Shown here one piece after another: positions 1 through 7,249 of a DNA stretch of 16,433 bases. Source of the stretch: CAWUKT01 sp963923035. GTDB taxonomy: Bacteria; Bacteroidota; Bacteroidia; J057; JADKCL01. Numbering within the stretch: the first letter of the stretch is position 1; each line of letters starts with the position of its first letter. The position numbers were made by a program, and so were the translations under genes. The stretch lies in the NCBI GenBank assembly GCA_963923035.1, contig CAWUKT010000121.1, positions 1 through 16,433 on the forward strand, read 5' to 3'. The notes beneath the pieces are model-generated. The model did no database searches. It saw only the letters and a list, made by a program, of their open reading frames with translations, and was not told the DNA's origin.

Positions 1-1715
1 GAGACATTTCCATTGACATCGGTGACGGTCAAGGTGACCGCATTGGCCCCGACATCCGCACATCCGAAGCTGCCATTGTCAATGGCCAAGGAAGCAATCC
101 CACAATTGTCATTGGAACCATTGTTCACGTCGCCCGCAGTGATTGAAGCCGAACCGGCTGCATCCAACTGGACCGTGAGGTCCTGGCAAATGGCGTTGGG
201 CGCAATATTGTCTTCGACCGTGACCGTGGCATTGCAGGTGGCGCTGTTGCCGGTTTGGTCGGAAACCGTCAGGGTGACGGGGTTGCTGCCGATGTCGCTG
301 CATCCAAATGAAGTTTGGGAGAGCGAGAACATCAGATCGGTGCCATCGCAACCGTCGACGGAGCCATTGTCAATTTGGCCGGCGGAGACGGAAGCGCTGC
401 CGCTGGCATTCAATTGGACGGTGACGTCCTGGCAAGAAGCGGTCGGCGGAGTTTCATCCTCGCGGATGACCTGGAACGCACAGTCGGATTGGTTACCGGA
501 GGGATCCGTGGCGACAATCGTGACCGTGGTGACGCCCACATTGCTGACCGACGTGCCCGCAGACGGGGACTGGGTCAGGGTAATCGAGCCGCTCGCCGCG
601 CAGCCATCCGAAACGGCGACAATCGAAGTATAGTCAGGCAAGGTCGCGGAGCAATTCGCGCGGAGGCTGACGGTTTGAGGTCCGGGGCAATTGACGGTGG
701 GGGGCGTGACGTCGAGTTTGGTCACGGTGAAGGTACACGAAGCGCTGTTTCCGGAAGCGTCCGTAGCCGTCAGGGTGATGGTTTGGTTGCCGGTTCCGCT
801 GATGGTGGTTCCGGCGGCCGGGCTTTGGGAAATGCTGGAAACGCCACAATTGTCGGAGGCAGAAGCGAGTCCGGTATAATTGGGGAGGCTGGCCTGGCAA
901 TTGGCGTTTAGGTTGATGGTGCGATTGGAGGGACAGGAAATGGACGGGGCAATATTGTCCCGAACCGTCACCGTAGCATTGCAACTGGAAGAGTTGCCAG
1001 CTTGGTCCGTGACCGTCAGTGTCACGGTATTGTTCCCCAAATCACTGCAATCAAACGACGAGGGGGAAGTGGCAAAGGTCAGGTTGGCATTGGAAGTACA
1101 ATTGTCCGAAGAACCATTGTTGACCGCTGCGGCCCCAATGCTGACACTTCCGGAGGCATTCAGTTGGACGGTGATGTTCCGGCAGACGGCATTGGGCGGG
1201 GTATTGTCGGAAAGGTTCAGCGGGAAGGTACAACTGGCCGAATTTCCGGATTGGTCGATGGCCGTCATGGTGACCGTCGTGCTGCCGTTCAGGACCGTAC
1301 CAGGAGCGGGGCTCTGGGTCAGGGTGATATTGGCGGTGCTGGAGCAATTGTCGGACCGGGTAACCGACCCGCGGTAATCGGGAATGACGAACTGGCAATT
1401 GGCATTGAAGCTGCCGCTGCGGCTGGACGGACAGGAGACCGTCGGAGGCGTCACATCGGTCAGGTTCACCACAAAGTTGCAGGACCGGGAGTTGCCGAAG
1501 TTGTCGGTGGCTGTCAGGGTAATGCTCTGAGAAGTATTGCCACCGCTGCCGCTGATGACTGTTCCCGGAGCCGGGCTTTGGGTAACGGTGGGGTTTGGAT
1601 CGGTATTGTCGCTTACAGTCGCCAGGGGACGGTAGTCTGGAACGGTAAATTGACAATTGCCATTGAAGGTGCCGCTTTGGGTAGAAGGACAAGTCAGGTT
1701 GGGCGGCGTGACATC
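1..1715 (-). repeat. HYR module array (seven modules, 82-86 residues each)
   Basis: Seven consecutive modules start at plus-strand positions 1715, 1457, 1208, 959, 713, 458 and 212, read on the minus strand. Two kinds alternate. Type a opens with CPS or CPG followed by NANCQ or RANCS and PDY or PNY. Type b opens with CQD or CRN followed by TVQLNASGS or TVQLDAAGS. The order is a-a-b-a-a-b-b, which suggests that a three-module block was duplicated. The last module is cut by the window edge. Confidence 0.85.
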
Positions 1716-2717
1716 GGGTTCGAAGACGATGAGCACATCATCCGAGGAAGCCGTACACGGGCCATTGGTGATGGTCCAACGGAAGACGTTGTTCCCCACA
1801 CTCAGGCCACTTACCGTCGTCGTCGGATCGTTGGCGTTGGCAAAAGTACCCGTGCCGCTGACCACTGTCCAGGTACCGGTTCCAATGGTAGCAGTATTGG
1901 CCGCAGTATTGGCCGAATTGACCAGGACGGTTTGGTTCGGGCCGGCATTGGCGACGGTGGGATTGCGCCAAACCCGAATGTTCTGGGTCGTGGTACAGAA
2001 GCCGAAGGTATAGCGGACGGTATAAATCTGGTTGGCGCCAGTCGGGGTGGGGGCAAAGAAAGTGGTTCCCTGGACGCCAGGGCCGGCAAAGGTTCCGGCG
2101 TCTCCGGAACCCGTCAGTGGCGTGGTGGTGACCCGCGTCGGGACCGCCGACAAGGCCCGCGTTTGTCCCTGGCACATGTCCGCGCTGCTGGACGTGAACG
2201 ACAGGTTGTTGTTCTGGCGAATGCGGACGGTAATGGACGCGGTTCCGCCGGGAAGCCCGGAAGAGTTGCCGCCGCCGGCCAGGCAATTGAAGCGCCGCAC
2301 ATCCACCCGGGCGAAGTCCGTAAAGTTCGGAATCATGGTGATGGAAGCAGTCACGCCACCACAAAGCGGGCCATTGTCATCGTTGAATGAGAATGGCGTG
2401 GTGGTGTTGAAGGCCTGGAATGCTGCGATCTGGGTATCGTAGGGCGCACCGCAGGTGGAGACCGAGTAGCAGCCTCCGGAGAGAACGGGCATTCGGAAAT
2501 AGGTGCCGGGTGAGTATTGCGTGATGAGTCGGTCGACTCCGCAGCCCAGGTCTGCATTGTGCTGAGCATCAAAAACGTTTGACCTCGGGGTACAATTCGA
2601 GCCAAAAGCCGTTGTGCTTCCGCATTGGGCGAGGGCGACGGGGGCCGAAATGAAGAAAAAGACCGCCAACGCAAACCATTTGCGGTAGGTCTTCGAAAAG
2701 AAATATGTGCCGTCCAT
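1..2717 (-). CDS. Large secreted HYR-repeat surface protein, C-terminus cut off by window edge
   Basis: The reading frame is open from an ATG at 2717 to the left edge, giving 905 codons with no stop, so the true protein is longer. Residues 1-33 form a signal peptide: a basic stretch (SKTYRKW), a hydrophobic core and a likely cut after ALA before QCG. Residues about 34-250 are a Cys- and Gly-containing head I do not recognise. Residues about 250-330 (starting near NAGPNQTV) resemble the Ig/PKD-like domains of Bacteroidota surface proteins. From residue 335 come HYR modules (DxTPP...C...SDNC...TxTATDxSGNxxSC), starting at 335, 421, 504, 587, 669, 754 and 836. HYR domains are extracellular beta-sandwich adhesion modules. 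Such proteins in this phylum usually end in a T9SS tail, which would lie outside the window. An adhesive or matrix role is inference. No clear Shine-Dalgarno precedes the ATG. Confidence 0.85.
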   Translation of the reverse strand, partial: MDGTYFFSKTYRKWFALAVFFFISAPVALAQCGSTTAFGSNCTPRSNVFDAQHNADLGCGVDRLITQYSPGTYFRMPVLSGGCYSVSTCGAPYDTQIAAFQAFNTTTPFSFNDDNGPLCGGVTASITMIPNFTDFARVDVRRFNCLAGGGNSSGLPGGTASITVRIRQNNNLSFTSSSADMCQGQTRALSAVPTRVTTTPLTGSGDAGTFAGPGVQGTTFFAPTPTGANQIYTVRYTFGFCTTTQNIRVWRNPTVANAGPNQTVLVNSANTAANTATIGTGTWTVVSGTGTFANANDPTTTVSGLSVGNNVFRWTITNGPCTASSDDVLIVFEPDVTPPNLTCPSTQSGTFNGNCQFTVPDYRPLATVSDNTDPNPTVTQSPAPGTVISGSGGNTSQSITLTATDNFGNSRSCNFVVNLTDVTPPTVSCPSSRSGSFNANCQFVIPDYRGSVTRSDNCSSTANITLTQSPAPGTVLNGSTTVTMTAIDQSGNSASCTFPLNLSDNTPPNAVCRNITVQLNASGSVSIGAAAVNNGSSDNCTSNANLTFATSPSSFDCSDLGNNTVTLTVTDQAGNSSSCNATVTVRDNIAPSISCPSNRTINLNANCQASLPNYTGLASASDNCGVSSISQSPAAGTTISGTGNQTITLTATDASGNSASCTFTVTKLDVTPPTVNCPGPQTVSLRANCSATLPDYTSIVAVSDGCAASGSITLTQSPSAGTSVSNVGVTTVTIVATDPSGNQSDCAFQVIREDETPPTASCQDVTVQLNASGSASVSAGQIDNGSVDGCDGTDLMFSLSQTSFGCSDIGSNPVTLTVSDQTGNSATCNATVTVEDNIAPNAICQDLTVQLDAAGSASITAGDVNNGSNDNCGIASLAIDNGSFGCADVGANAVTLTVTDVNGNV

Positions 2718-3243
2718 AAAAATTTAGTTGGTAGAGACGCGAAAAAACTACCTGAAAATGGCCTTGACGGGAGCCAGTTTTCGAAATTCTAAAGGACCAA
2801 AACACAAAAGAAAATAGCTGATTGATCGGTAGCCTTTAAAAAAATAGTTGATTCGTAACTCTATTGATTCCTAGCATTGAATATAGCTATTCTTTCCCCG
2901 AATCCCAATCCTCTCTGACTCGATTTAGGGCCGGTGGCGGATTGGAGACAATGGGAAGGGATTGGGTGGAAAAAATGATTCCATGACAATAAAAACAGGA
3001 TCGATCCTATTCTTCGGAACGGCCTTAGAACCATCTAAATCAGGGGTCTTCCTGTCAAATGGTGCCTGCGCGCTGGCTTTCTTGTCATAAATGAAGACTG
3101 GGTGGGGCGGGGAAAAAGCGGAAAAAAATGGAGGGCAGGGTGTAACGAAAAGGGGGAGGTACATTATGGGTTTGAAAGCAGGGAAAAAACGGAGGTTTTG
3201 AACTGCGAGGCGCACCATTTTTCATCCGAAACCTTAAATAAAA
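2718..3243. other. Divergent intergenic region between the HYR protein gene and gldN
   Basis: These 526 bases separate two genes transcribed away from each other. The part nearest the HYR gene (2718-2880) is AT-rich and holds a 30-bp-spaced direct repeat. The part near gldN has purine-rich stretches but no clean TAnnTTTG element. Short open frames exist on both strands here, but they show no recognisable protein features and overlap the promoter zone, so I do not call them genes. Confidence 0.6.
2811..2854. repeat. Short direct repeat AAAATAGYTGATT, two copies 30 bp apart
   Basis: AAAATAGCTGATTG at 2811-2824 and AAAATAGTTGATTC at 2841-2854 differ at two of 14 positions. Their starts are exactly 30 bp apart, close to three helical turns, so both face the same side of the DNA. 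They lie 94-137 bp upstream of the HYR gene start. A regulator binding pair is possible but unproven. Confidence 0.4.
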
Positions 3244-4086
3244 ATGAAGAGATTCTTCTTTTTCGCCCTGGCCATCGTGGCCACCGGGACCCTTTTTGCC
3301 CAGATTCCCGGACACGACATTCCGCCCCGCCGGGACGATCATTTTCAACGCAAGCTGGTCGTCAACCGGATCGACCTCAACGAGAAGGTCAACCTCCCCA
3401 TCGTGGCCACGCAGAGCCCGGCCTTATACGGCAGCCCCGAATATGCCGAAACCAACGGCCTGATCGTCGCCCTCTTCAATGGATTGCAGAGCGGAAAATA
3501 CCTCGCCTACGATCCCGACAGCCTCAACAAGTCCCTTACCTACGAAGATGTAATGGCCCAGTGCCAGCGCATCAATGGCGAAGTGGATTCCGGTTGGGAT
3601 GAGTTTCCCGAAGATGAAGGCCCCTGGGACCCCGAAAGTGATCTGATGATCGATGAGGAAACGGGCGAGGGAGATGTGGACATCTTCTTTACCGATGGTG
3701 AGGAAGCGGTCGGTGAGAGTTTCGACTACTCCCCCTATGAATCCGTGGTGGAATTCATCGAAGGCCGAATCTTCGACAAGAACCGTTCCTCCGAGGTCCA
3801 CGACCTGCAATATGTGCGCCTGGTCTGGGTCGATCCCGGCGAGACCCTGCCCGACCAGAATGTGGTTTGCTTCCGCTACGCGGACCTACTCGATGTCCTC
3901 GAAGAGACCCAGTGGACCAACCGCCACAACGACGCCGAGCACCGCAACATGCGCGAAGTCTTCGAGAACCGCCTCTTCCACGGATTCATCACCGACATCT
4001 CCGGCGATGGCATCCGCACCCTGGCCGAATCCGACTTCCGCCGCAACCAGCTCCTCGAGTTTGAACACCACCTCTGGAGCTTCTAA
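3244..4086 (+). CDS. gldN: GldN/PorN-family type IX secretion / gliding motility protein
   Basis: The product has 280 residues, near the usual GldN length. GldN works at the periplasmic face of the T9SS outer-membrane ring with GldK and is needed for export of T9SS cargo and for gliding. A signal peptide spans residues 1-20 (MKRFFFF..., cut near FAQ). Family features in order: NRIDLNEKVNLPI (41-53), the LIVALFNGLQSGKYLAYD stretch (73-90), FDKNRS (177-182) leading to VRLVWVDP (191-198), REVFENRLFHGFI (237-249), and an ESDFRRNQLLEFEHHLWSF tail (262-280) matching the family's usual ESER...FEHDMW ending. Residues 118-165 are an Asp/Glu-rich insertion. The usual partners gldK, gldL and gldM are not adjacent, so this may be a paralog or a separated copy. 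The gene is monocistronic, with a terminator at 4198-4228. Confidence 0.85.
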   Translation: MKRFFFFALAIVATGTLFAQIPGHDIPPRRDDHFQRKLVVNRIDLNEKVNLPIVATQSPALYGSPEYAETNGLIVALFNGLQSGKYLAYDPDSLNKSLTYEDVMAQCQRINGEVDSGWDEFPEDEGPWDPESDLMIDEETGEGDVDIFFTDGEEAVGESFDYSPYESVVEFIEGRIFDKNRSSEVHDLQYVRLVWVDPGETLPDQNVVCFRYADLLDVLEETQWTNRHNDAEHRNMREVFENRLFHGFITDISGDGIRTLAESDFRRNQLLEFEHHLWSF

Positions 4087-4197
4087 AACAGAGCTTTTTC
4101 ATTACTATTCATACGATTACTTATTTCGATAGCACTTTTTTCATCTCTCAAAACCAATCATAGGGTACACAGAGTTTTTCTAACACGTTCGATTGCA

Positions 4198-4228
4198 ATA
4201 GCCGCCCGCCCGGGTGGCTATTTTTTTT
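4198..4228 (+). terminator. Rho-independent terminator of gldN
   Basis: A GC-rich hairpin with arms ATAGCCGCCCG and CGGGTGGCTAT (one G-T pair, tight CCC-type loop) is followed at once by eight T. It lies 112 bp after the gldN stop. The T-run overlaps the stop codon of the convergent gene at 4227. The minus-strand reading lacks a U-tract, so it should act mainly on the plus strand. Confidence 0.85.
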
Positions 4229-5648
4229 ACTCCAAAACCCGTTTGGCCTGATTGCGGAGCCATTCTTCTTCCACCAGCGGCTGGCGGTCGCGGATCGTCC
4301 CCAGCAAGGTATCCAGGTTCATTTCTTTGCCCGACTCCACCCGCCACAGCAATTGGACCAGGTCGATGAAGTTCTTGTAGGCGCTGCGGTTGCGGTCCGA
4401 AATGAGTTTGTTGCGGCGGAGAAACAGGCGAAAGGAAGAGACGAGGGAAAGAAGTGGTTCGGTGGCCTGCTGCTGAAAATAGATCATCAGCATGATCTTG
4501 CGGGTGTCGAGGGAATAGTAGACGTCGGAAAATTCCACCTGGTTGAGGAGGCGGAGGGCTTCGGAAAATTCGCCCTGGTGGTACAGGAGGTTGGCCCGGT
4601 TGTACAATACGGCGGTGGAGCGGTAATCGTCGGGGAGGTACTGGCCATAGTCCGCCATGATGCCTTCGACCCAATCAAAATGCCCCAGGCGCAGGCCCGC
4701 ACTCACGATATTTTTGAATTTCCAGGGGGAAAGGACACCATCTTCGATGAGAATTCGTTGTTCGAGGCCCGTTTGGTAGAGTTCGAACAGCTCCTGGAGG
4801 TAGTCGGGATCGCCCGTTTTGATCATCCGAATACAATAGTTCTGGGCGTTGGCATAGATCGCCAGCTTTTCTTCGCCCGGAAAAATCCCGATGTGCTCGC
4901 GGATCAGGTCCTTCAGGCGTTGAAAATGGGGGCGGGTATCTTCCTGGGTCAGCAGACTCAGGATCCGGTAGTAAATCTCCATGGCCGGAACCTCCTGGTA
5001 ATTGTAGTGCTGGAGGTATTCCATGAGCTCGTCAACGAGGCGGATATCGTAAGAGGCCGAGATGATATTCTGGCGGTTGATCAGCTCGCAGGTCAGGTGG
5101 AGCTTGGTGATGAGGTAATATTCATCCAGGTAATCCACCGCATCCTGGAGGCTCTGATCGAAAATTCGGGTTTGCTTTCGGTGGAAATATCCGGCGGAAT
5201 TCAGGGCGGTATTGAAGCGGAGGTTGTAAAAGTCTTCGTTCCGGAAGGGAGAGCGCTCCAATTTGCGGTCCAATCGCTTGAGGTAGGACCGGTAATGCTT
5301 GCTCAAATCCCGGTTTCGGCAGGCCGTGAGGATGTCCAGCGCCGGTTGGGCGGGACTGGATTCGTATTCCTTCAGGCCAATGAATTGTTCGGCCAGTTTG
5401 AGGAGGGTGCTGTTCAGGTAGCGGAATTCGTTGTCGTCGAAGGCCCGTTTGGGGAAGGCTTTGTGCCAAATGAGGTACCGGTCCACGGCATCGTCGTCGA
5501 ATTCCGGCCATTCATCTTTGAGCAGGCGAAAAATCTTGAGCACGCCCTCGTTCTTGTTGAAATAGGGAGAGGCATAAAAATCTTCCAGCTGGCGGATTTC
5601 CTGTCCGTCGAGGGCGGAATAGAGTTCGAGTAATTTGCTTCCTTTCAA
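4227..5648 (-). CDS. Conserved helical protein of unknown function, 473 aa
   Basis: The protein is predicted to be almost all alpha-helical, with no signal peptide and no membrane segment, so it should be cytoplasmic. The N-terminus KLLELYSALDGQEIRQLEDF followed by ASPYFNKNE (residues 4-34) resembles an uncharacterised Bacteroidota family that opens this way. The middle and C-terminal parts, for example AVLYNRANLLYHQGEFSEALRLL, look like TPR-type helical pairs, which suggests protein binding (inference). The start is TTG at 5648: no in-frame ATG or GTG lies between it and an upstream in-frame stop near 5694, and it gives the family-like N-terminus. I cannot assign a function. Confidence 0.8.
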   Translation of the reverse strand: MKGSKLLELYSALDGQEIRQLEDFYASPYFNKNEGVLKIFRLLKDEWPEFDDDAVDRYLIWHKAFPKRAFDDNEFRYLNSTLLKLAEQFIGLKEYESSPAQPALDILTACRNRDLSKHYRSYLKRLDRKLERSPFRNEDFYNLRFNTALNSAGYFHRKQTRIFDQSLQDAVDYLDEYYLITKLHLTCELINRQNIISASYDIRLVDELMEYLQHYNYQEVPAMEIYYRILSLLTQEDTRPHFQRLKDLIREHIGIFPGEEKLAIYANAQNYCIRMIKTGDPDYLQELFELYQTGLEQRILIEDGVLSPWKFKNIVSAGLRLGHFDWVEGIMADYGQYLPDDYRSTAVLYNRANLLYHQGEFSEALRLLNQVEFSDVYYSLDTRKIMLMIYFQQQATEPLLSLVSSFRLFLRRNKLISDRNRSAYKNFIDLVQLLWRVESGKEMNLDTLLGTIRDRQPLVEEEWLRNQAKRVLE

Positions 5649-5672
5649 TTTCGTCGCAGAATTTATTCCATA

Positions 5673-5706
5673 GAAAATTAAGAATTTAATTTTTCATGAG
5701 AGCAAA
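5673..5706 (-). promoter_or_regulatory. Putative promoter of the 473-aa protein gene
   Basis: Read on the minus strand, TTTG (5706-5703), a 22-base spacer and TAATTTTC (5680-5673) match the Bacteroidota -33/-7 pattern except for the last base and a slightly long spacer. The -7 box ends 24 bases before the TTG start, which fits a short leader. Confidence 0.35.
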
Positions 5707-5757
5707 TAAATGAGGTCTGAGGGGAGCAGGATGGTGCAGGGTTAAATTTTTACGAAG

Positions 5758-5788
5758 TTTAGGTGGGAAAAGAGTTTGTGTATTTTTG
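5758..5788 (+). promoter_or_regulatory. Putative Bacteroidota-type promoter of the first dockerin-like gene
   Basis: TTTA at 5758-5761, a 19-base spacer and a perfect TAnnTTTG box (TATTTTTG, 5781-5788). The expected start of transcription near 5795 gives a leader of about 70 bases. The same -7 box occurs upstream of the paralog at 7250. Confidence 0.55.
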
Positions 5789-5863
5789 GGAAAATTGAAA
5801 TTTAGACTGGCTGAAAAAAGGATTAATATTGAGCTTGTGCAGAACTGTTCGAATACTACCTTC

Positions 5864-6919
5864 ATGAAAAGACTATTTCTGGTCCCCCTTCTGTTGCTTT
5901 TGTGGATGGCAGACCTTTCCGGGCAGCAACTTGTCTGGCCCGGGGACGCCAACTCCAACGGGGTCGTCAACAACGTGGATTTGTTGTACATCGGGGCAGG
6001 ATTTGGTACCCAAGGCCCGGCCCGGAATACCCAGGGCGTGGCCTGGCAGCCCGCCCAGGCGTCGAATTGGAACCAAAGCATCGACAGCATCAATTATGCC
6101 CACCTGGATTGCAACGGGGACGGCTTCATCAACAACGATGATTCCCTCGGTATTCTGGTCAATTACGATTCCACCAACCTCCCCATCACCGCCGACTCCT
6201 TTATGACTGCCAACGGGAGTGGCCCGCCGCTGTTCCTCGACCTCGCCAACGACACCATTTCATTTTCCAACGATACCATCATTCCCGTCGACATCCATTT
6301 GGGCGATAGCTCCTTCATCGCCGACAGTGTCTACAGCCTGGCTTTCTCGATACTCTTTGACTCGACCATCGTCGATACCATCATCGATGACTTCGACGGC
6401 GGTTTCCTGAACCACACGGGGGCGATGCGGGTGGTCCATTATGAAAAGGGCCGGATCGAATTTGGGATTACCCGTACGAACCAGACCTTGACGACGGGCT
6501 TCGGGCGGATTGGAGGGATCAATATTGTAATGGACGACAACCTCCGGATCTCGTCGACCTTTGTGCTGGAGTTGGAGATTGTAGATATCGTGGTATTTGG
6601 GGTGGAAGCGGCTCAAAAGCAAGTGCAGCCCGCAGGCACCCAATTGGTGGGCGAGGTCCTGACGAGCCGGTTACGGCCCCAGGTCAACTCGGGGCGTCTG
6701 TACCCGGTCCCGGCCCGGGACCAACTCCGGTGGGAGACCCCCGCCCCCTTGGTGGAGATCACCCTGGTCGCGGCCACCGGGCAGGTGGCCCTTCAAAGAG
6801 CAATCGACCACCAGTCGGTGGTCGACATTGACGTCGCCGACCTGCCGGTCGGCGAGTACATCTTGTCCGGACGGACCGAAGTCGGCATCCTGCGCAAGCG
6901 TTTGCTCATCCAACGCTAG
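5864..6919 (+). CDS. Secreted dockerin-like / cohesin-like protein with T9SS type A sorting domain (paralog 1)
   Basis: The protein has 351 residues from the ATG at 5864. A longer in-frame start at 5786 overlaps the promoter and would bury the signal peptide, so I reject it. A signal peptide spans residues 1-20 (MKRLFLVPLLLLLWM..., cut before QQLVWP). Two EF-hand-type calcium loops follow, D28-x-N30-x-N32...D39 and D82-x-N84-x-D86...D93, spaced as in dockerin domains. Residues about 125-255 are beta-rich with VYSLAFSILFD and GFGRIGGINIVMDDNLR, a layout reminiscent of cohesin domains. Residues about 278-351 (RLYPVPARDQL ... DLPVGEYIL ... KRLLIQR) form a T9SS type A sorting domain, so the product is exported and probably anchored at the surface. 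Function unknown; calcium-dependent scaffolding is inference. Confidence 0.85.
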   Translation: MKRLFLVPLLLLLWMADLSGQQLVWPGDANSNGVVNNVDLLYIGAGFGTQGPARNTQGVAWQPAQASNWNQSIDSINYAHLDCNGDGFINNDDSLGILVNYDSTNLPITADSFMTANGSGPPLFLDLANDTISFSNDTIIPVDIHLGDSSFIADSVYSLAFSILFDSTIVDTIIDDFDGGFLNHTGAMRVVHYEKGRIEFGITRTNQTLTTGFGRIGGINIVMDDNLRISSTFVLELEIVDIVVFGVEAAQKQVQPAGTQLVGEVLTSRLRPQVNSGRLYPVPARDQLRWETPAPLVEITLVAATGQVALQRAIDHQSVVDIDVADLPVGEYILSGRTEVGILRKRLLIQR

Positions 6920-7249
6920 GCCGTTTACGTGTCCAGTTTTCGCTGGACCCGAAAATCTCCTCTGTCACTGGGAAAAGTGGCAGGGGGGATTTGCTTTTGG
7001 GGAGGAATTGGTCGCAAGACATGTAAATGTTGATTTGAAAAATATGGGAATTCTGTAAGTATTTAAAAATGTATTTTTATTGAAAAATATTTAATGGGGG
7101 ATTTGGGGCGATATTTTCGGATTTTATATTCAGTATTTGAAAAAGTTGAGTTGAGTCATCGTTTTATATTTTTGGCTCAAAATGAACTTCAAATCGACAA
7201 GTCCATCTTCTACATTTGATATTGAATAGACCGACCAAGAGTCCTATCC
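6920..7249 (+). other. Intergenic region with two hairpins and the next promoter
   Basis: These 330 bases hold a 6-bp hairpin at 6931-6948 (GTCCAG, loop TTTTCG, CTGGAC) and a longer wobble-containing hairpin at 6958-6987 (core CTGTCACT/AGTGGCAG, loop GGGAAA). Neither has a proper T-run, so termination after the gene ending at 6919 is uncertain. From about 7050 the DNA becomes AT-rich and leads into the promoter at 7145-7174. I see no gene here. Confidence 0.5.
7145..7174 (+). promoter_or_regulatory. Putative Bacteroidota-type promoter of the second dockerin-like gene
   Basis: GTTG at 7145-7148, an 18-base spacer and a perfect TATTTTTG box at 7167-7174, identical to the -7 box of the paralog upstream. 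The leader would be about 70 bases, as for the first gene, which suggests shared control. The PKD gene at 8380 may be read from here too. Confidence 0.5.

Noticed and set aside
1002..2390. Long plus-strand open frame (462 codons), with others at 13-633 and 315-911
   Set aside because: These are antisense to the HYR gene. The minus frame gives a signal peptide and regular HYR motifs, while the plus frames give low-complexity Gly/Arg/Val-rich translations with no domain.
2925..3348. Minus-strand small open frames in the region before gldN
   Set aside because: They overlap the gldN start or promoter zone, have Pro/Phe-rich low-complexity translations and show no family motifs.
4353..5633. Plus-strand open frame of 426 codons
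   Set aside because: Antisense to the 473-aa helical protein gene; its translation is a monotone Val/Glu/Gly mix and it has no promoter or family features.
5786..5863. Upstream start (5786) for the first dockerin-like protein
   Set aside because: It lies on the -7 promoter box and would place 26 residues before a normal signal peptide starting MKRLFLVPLL.
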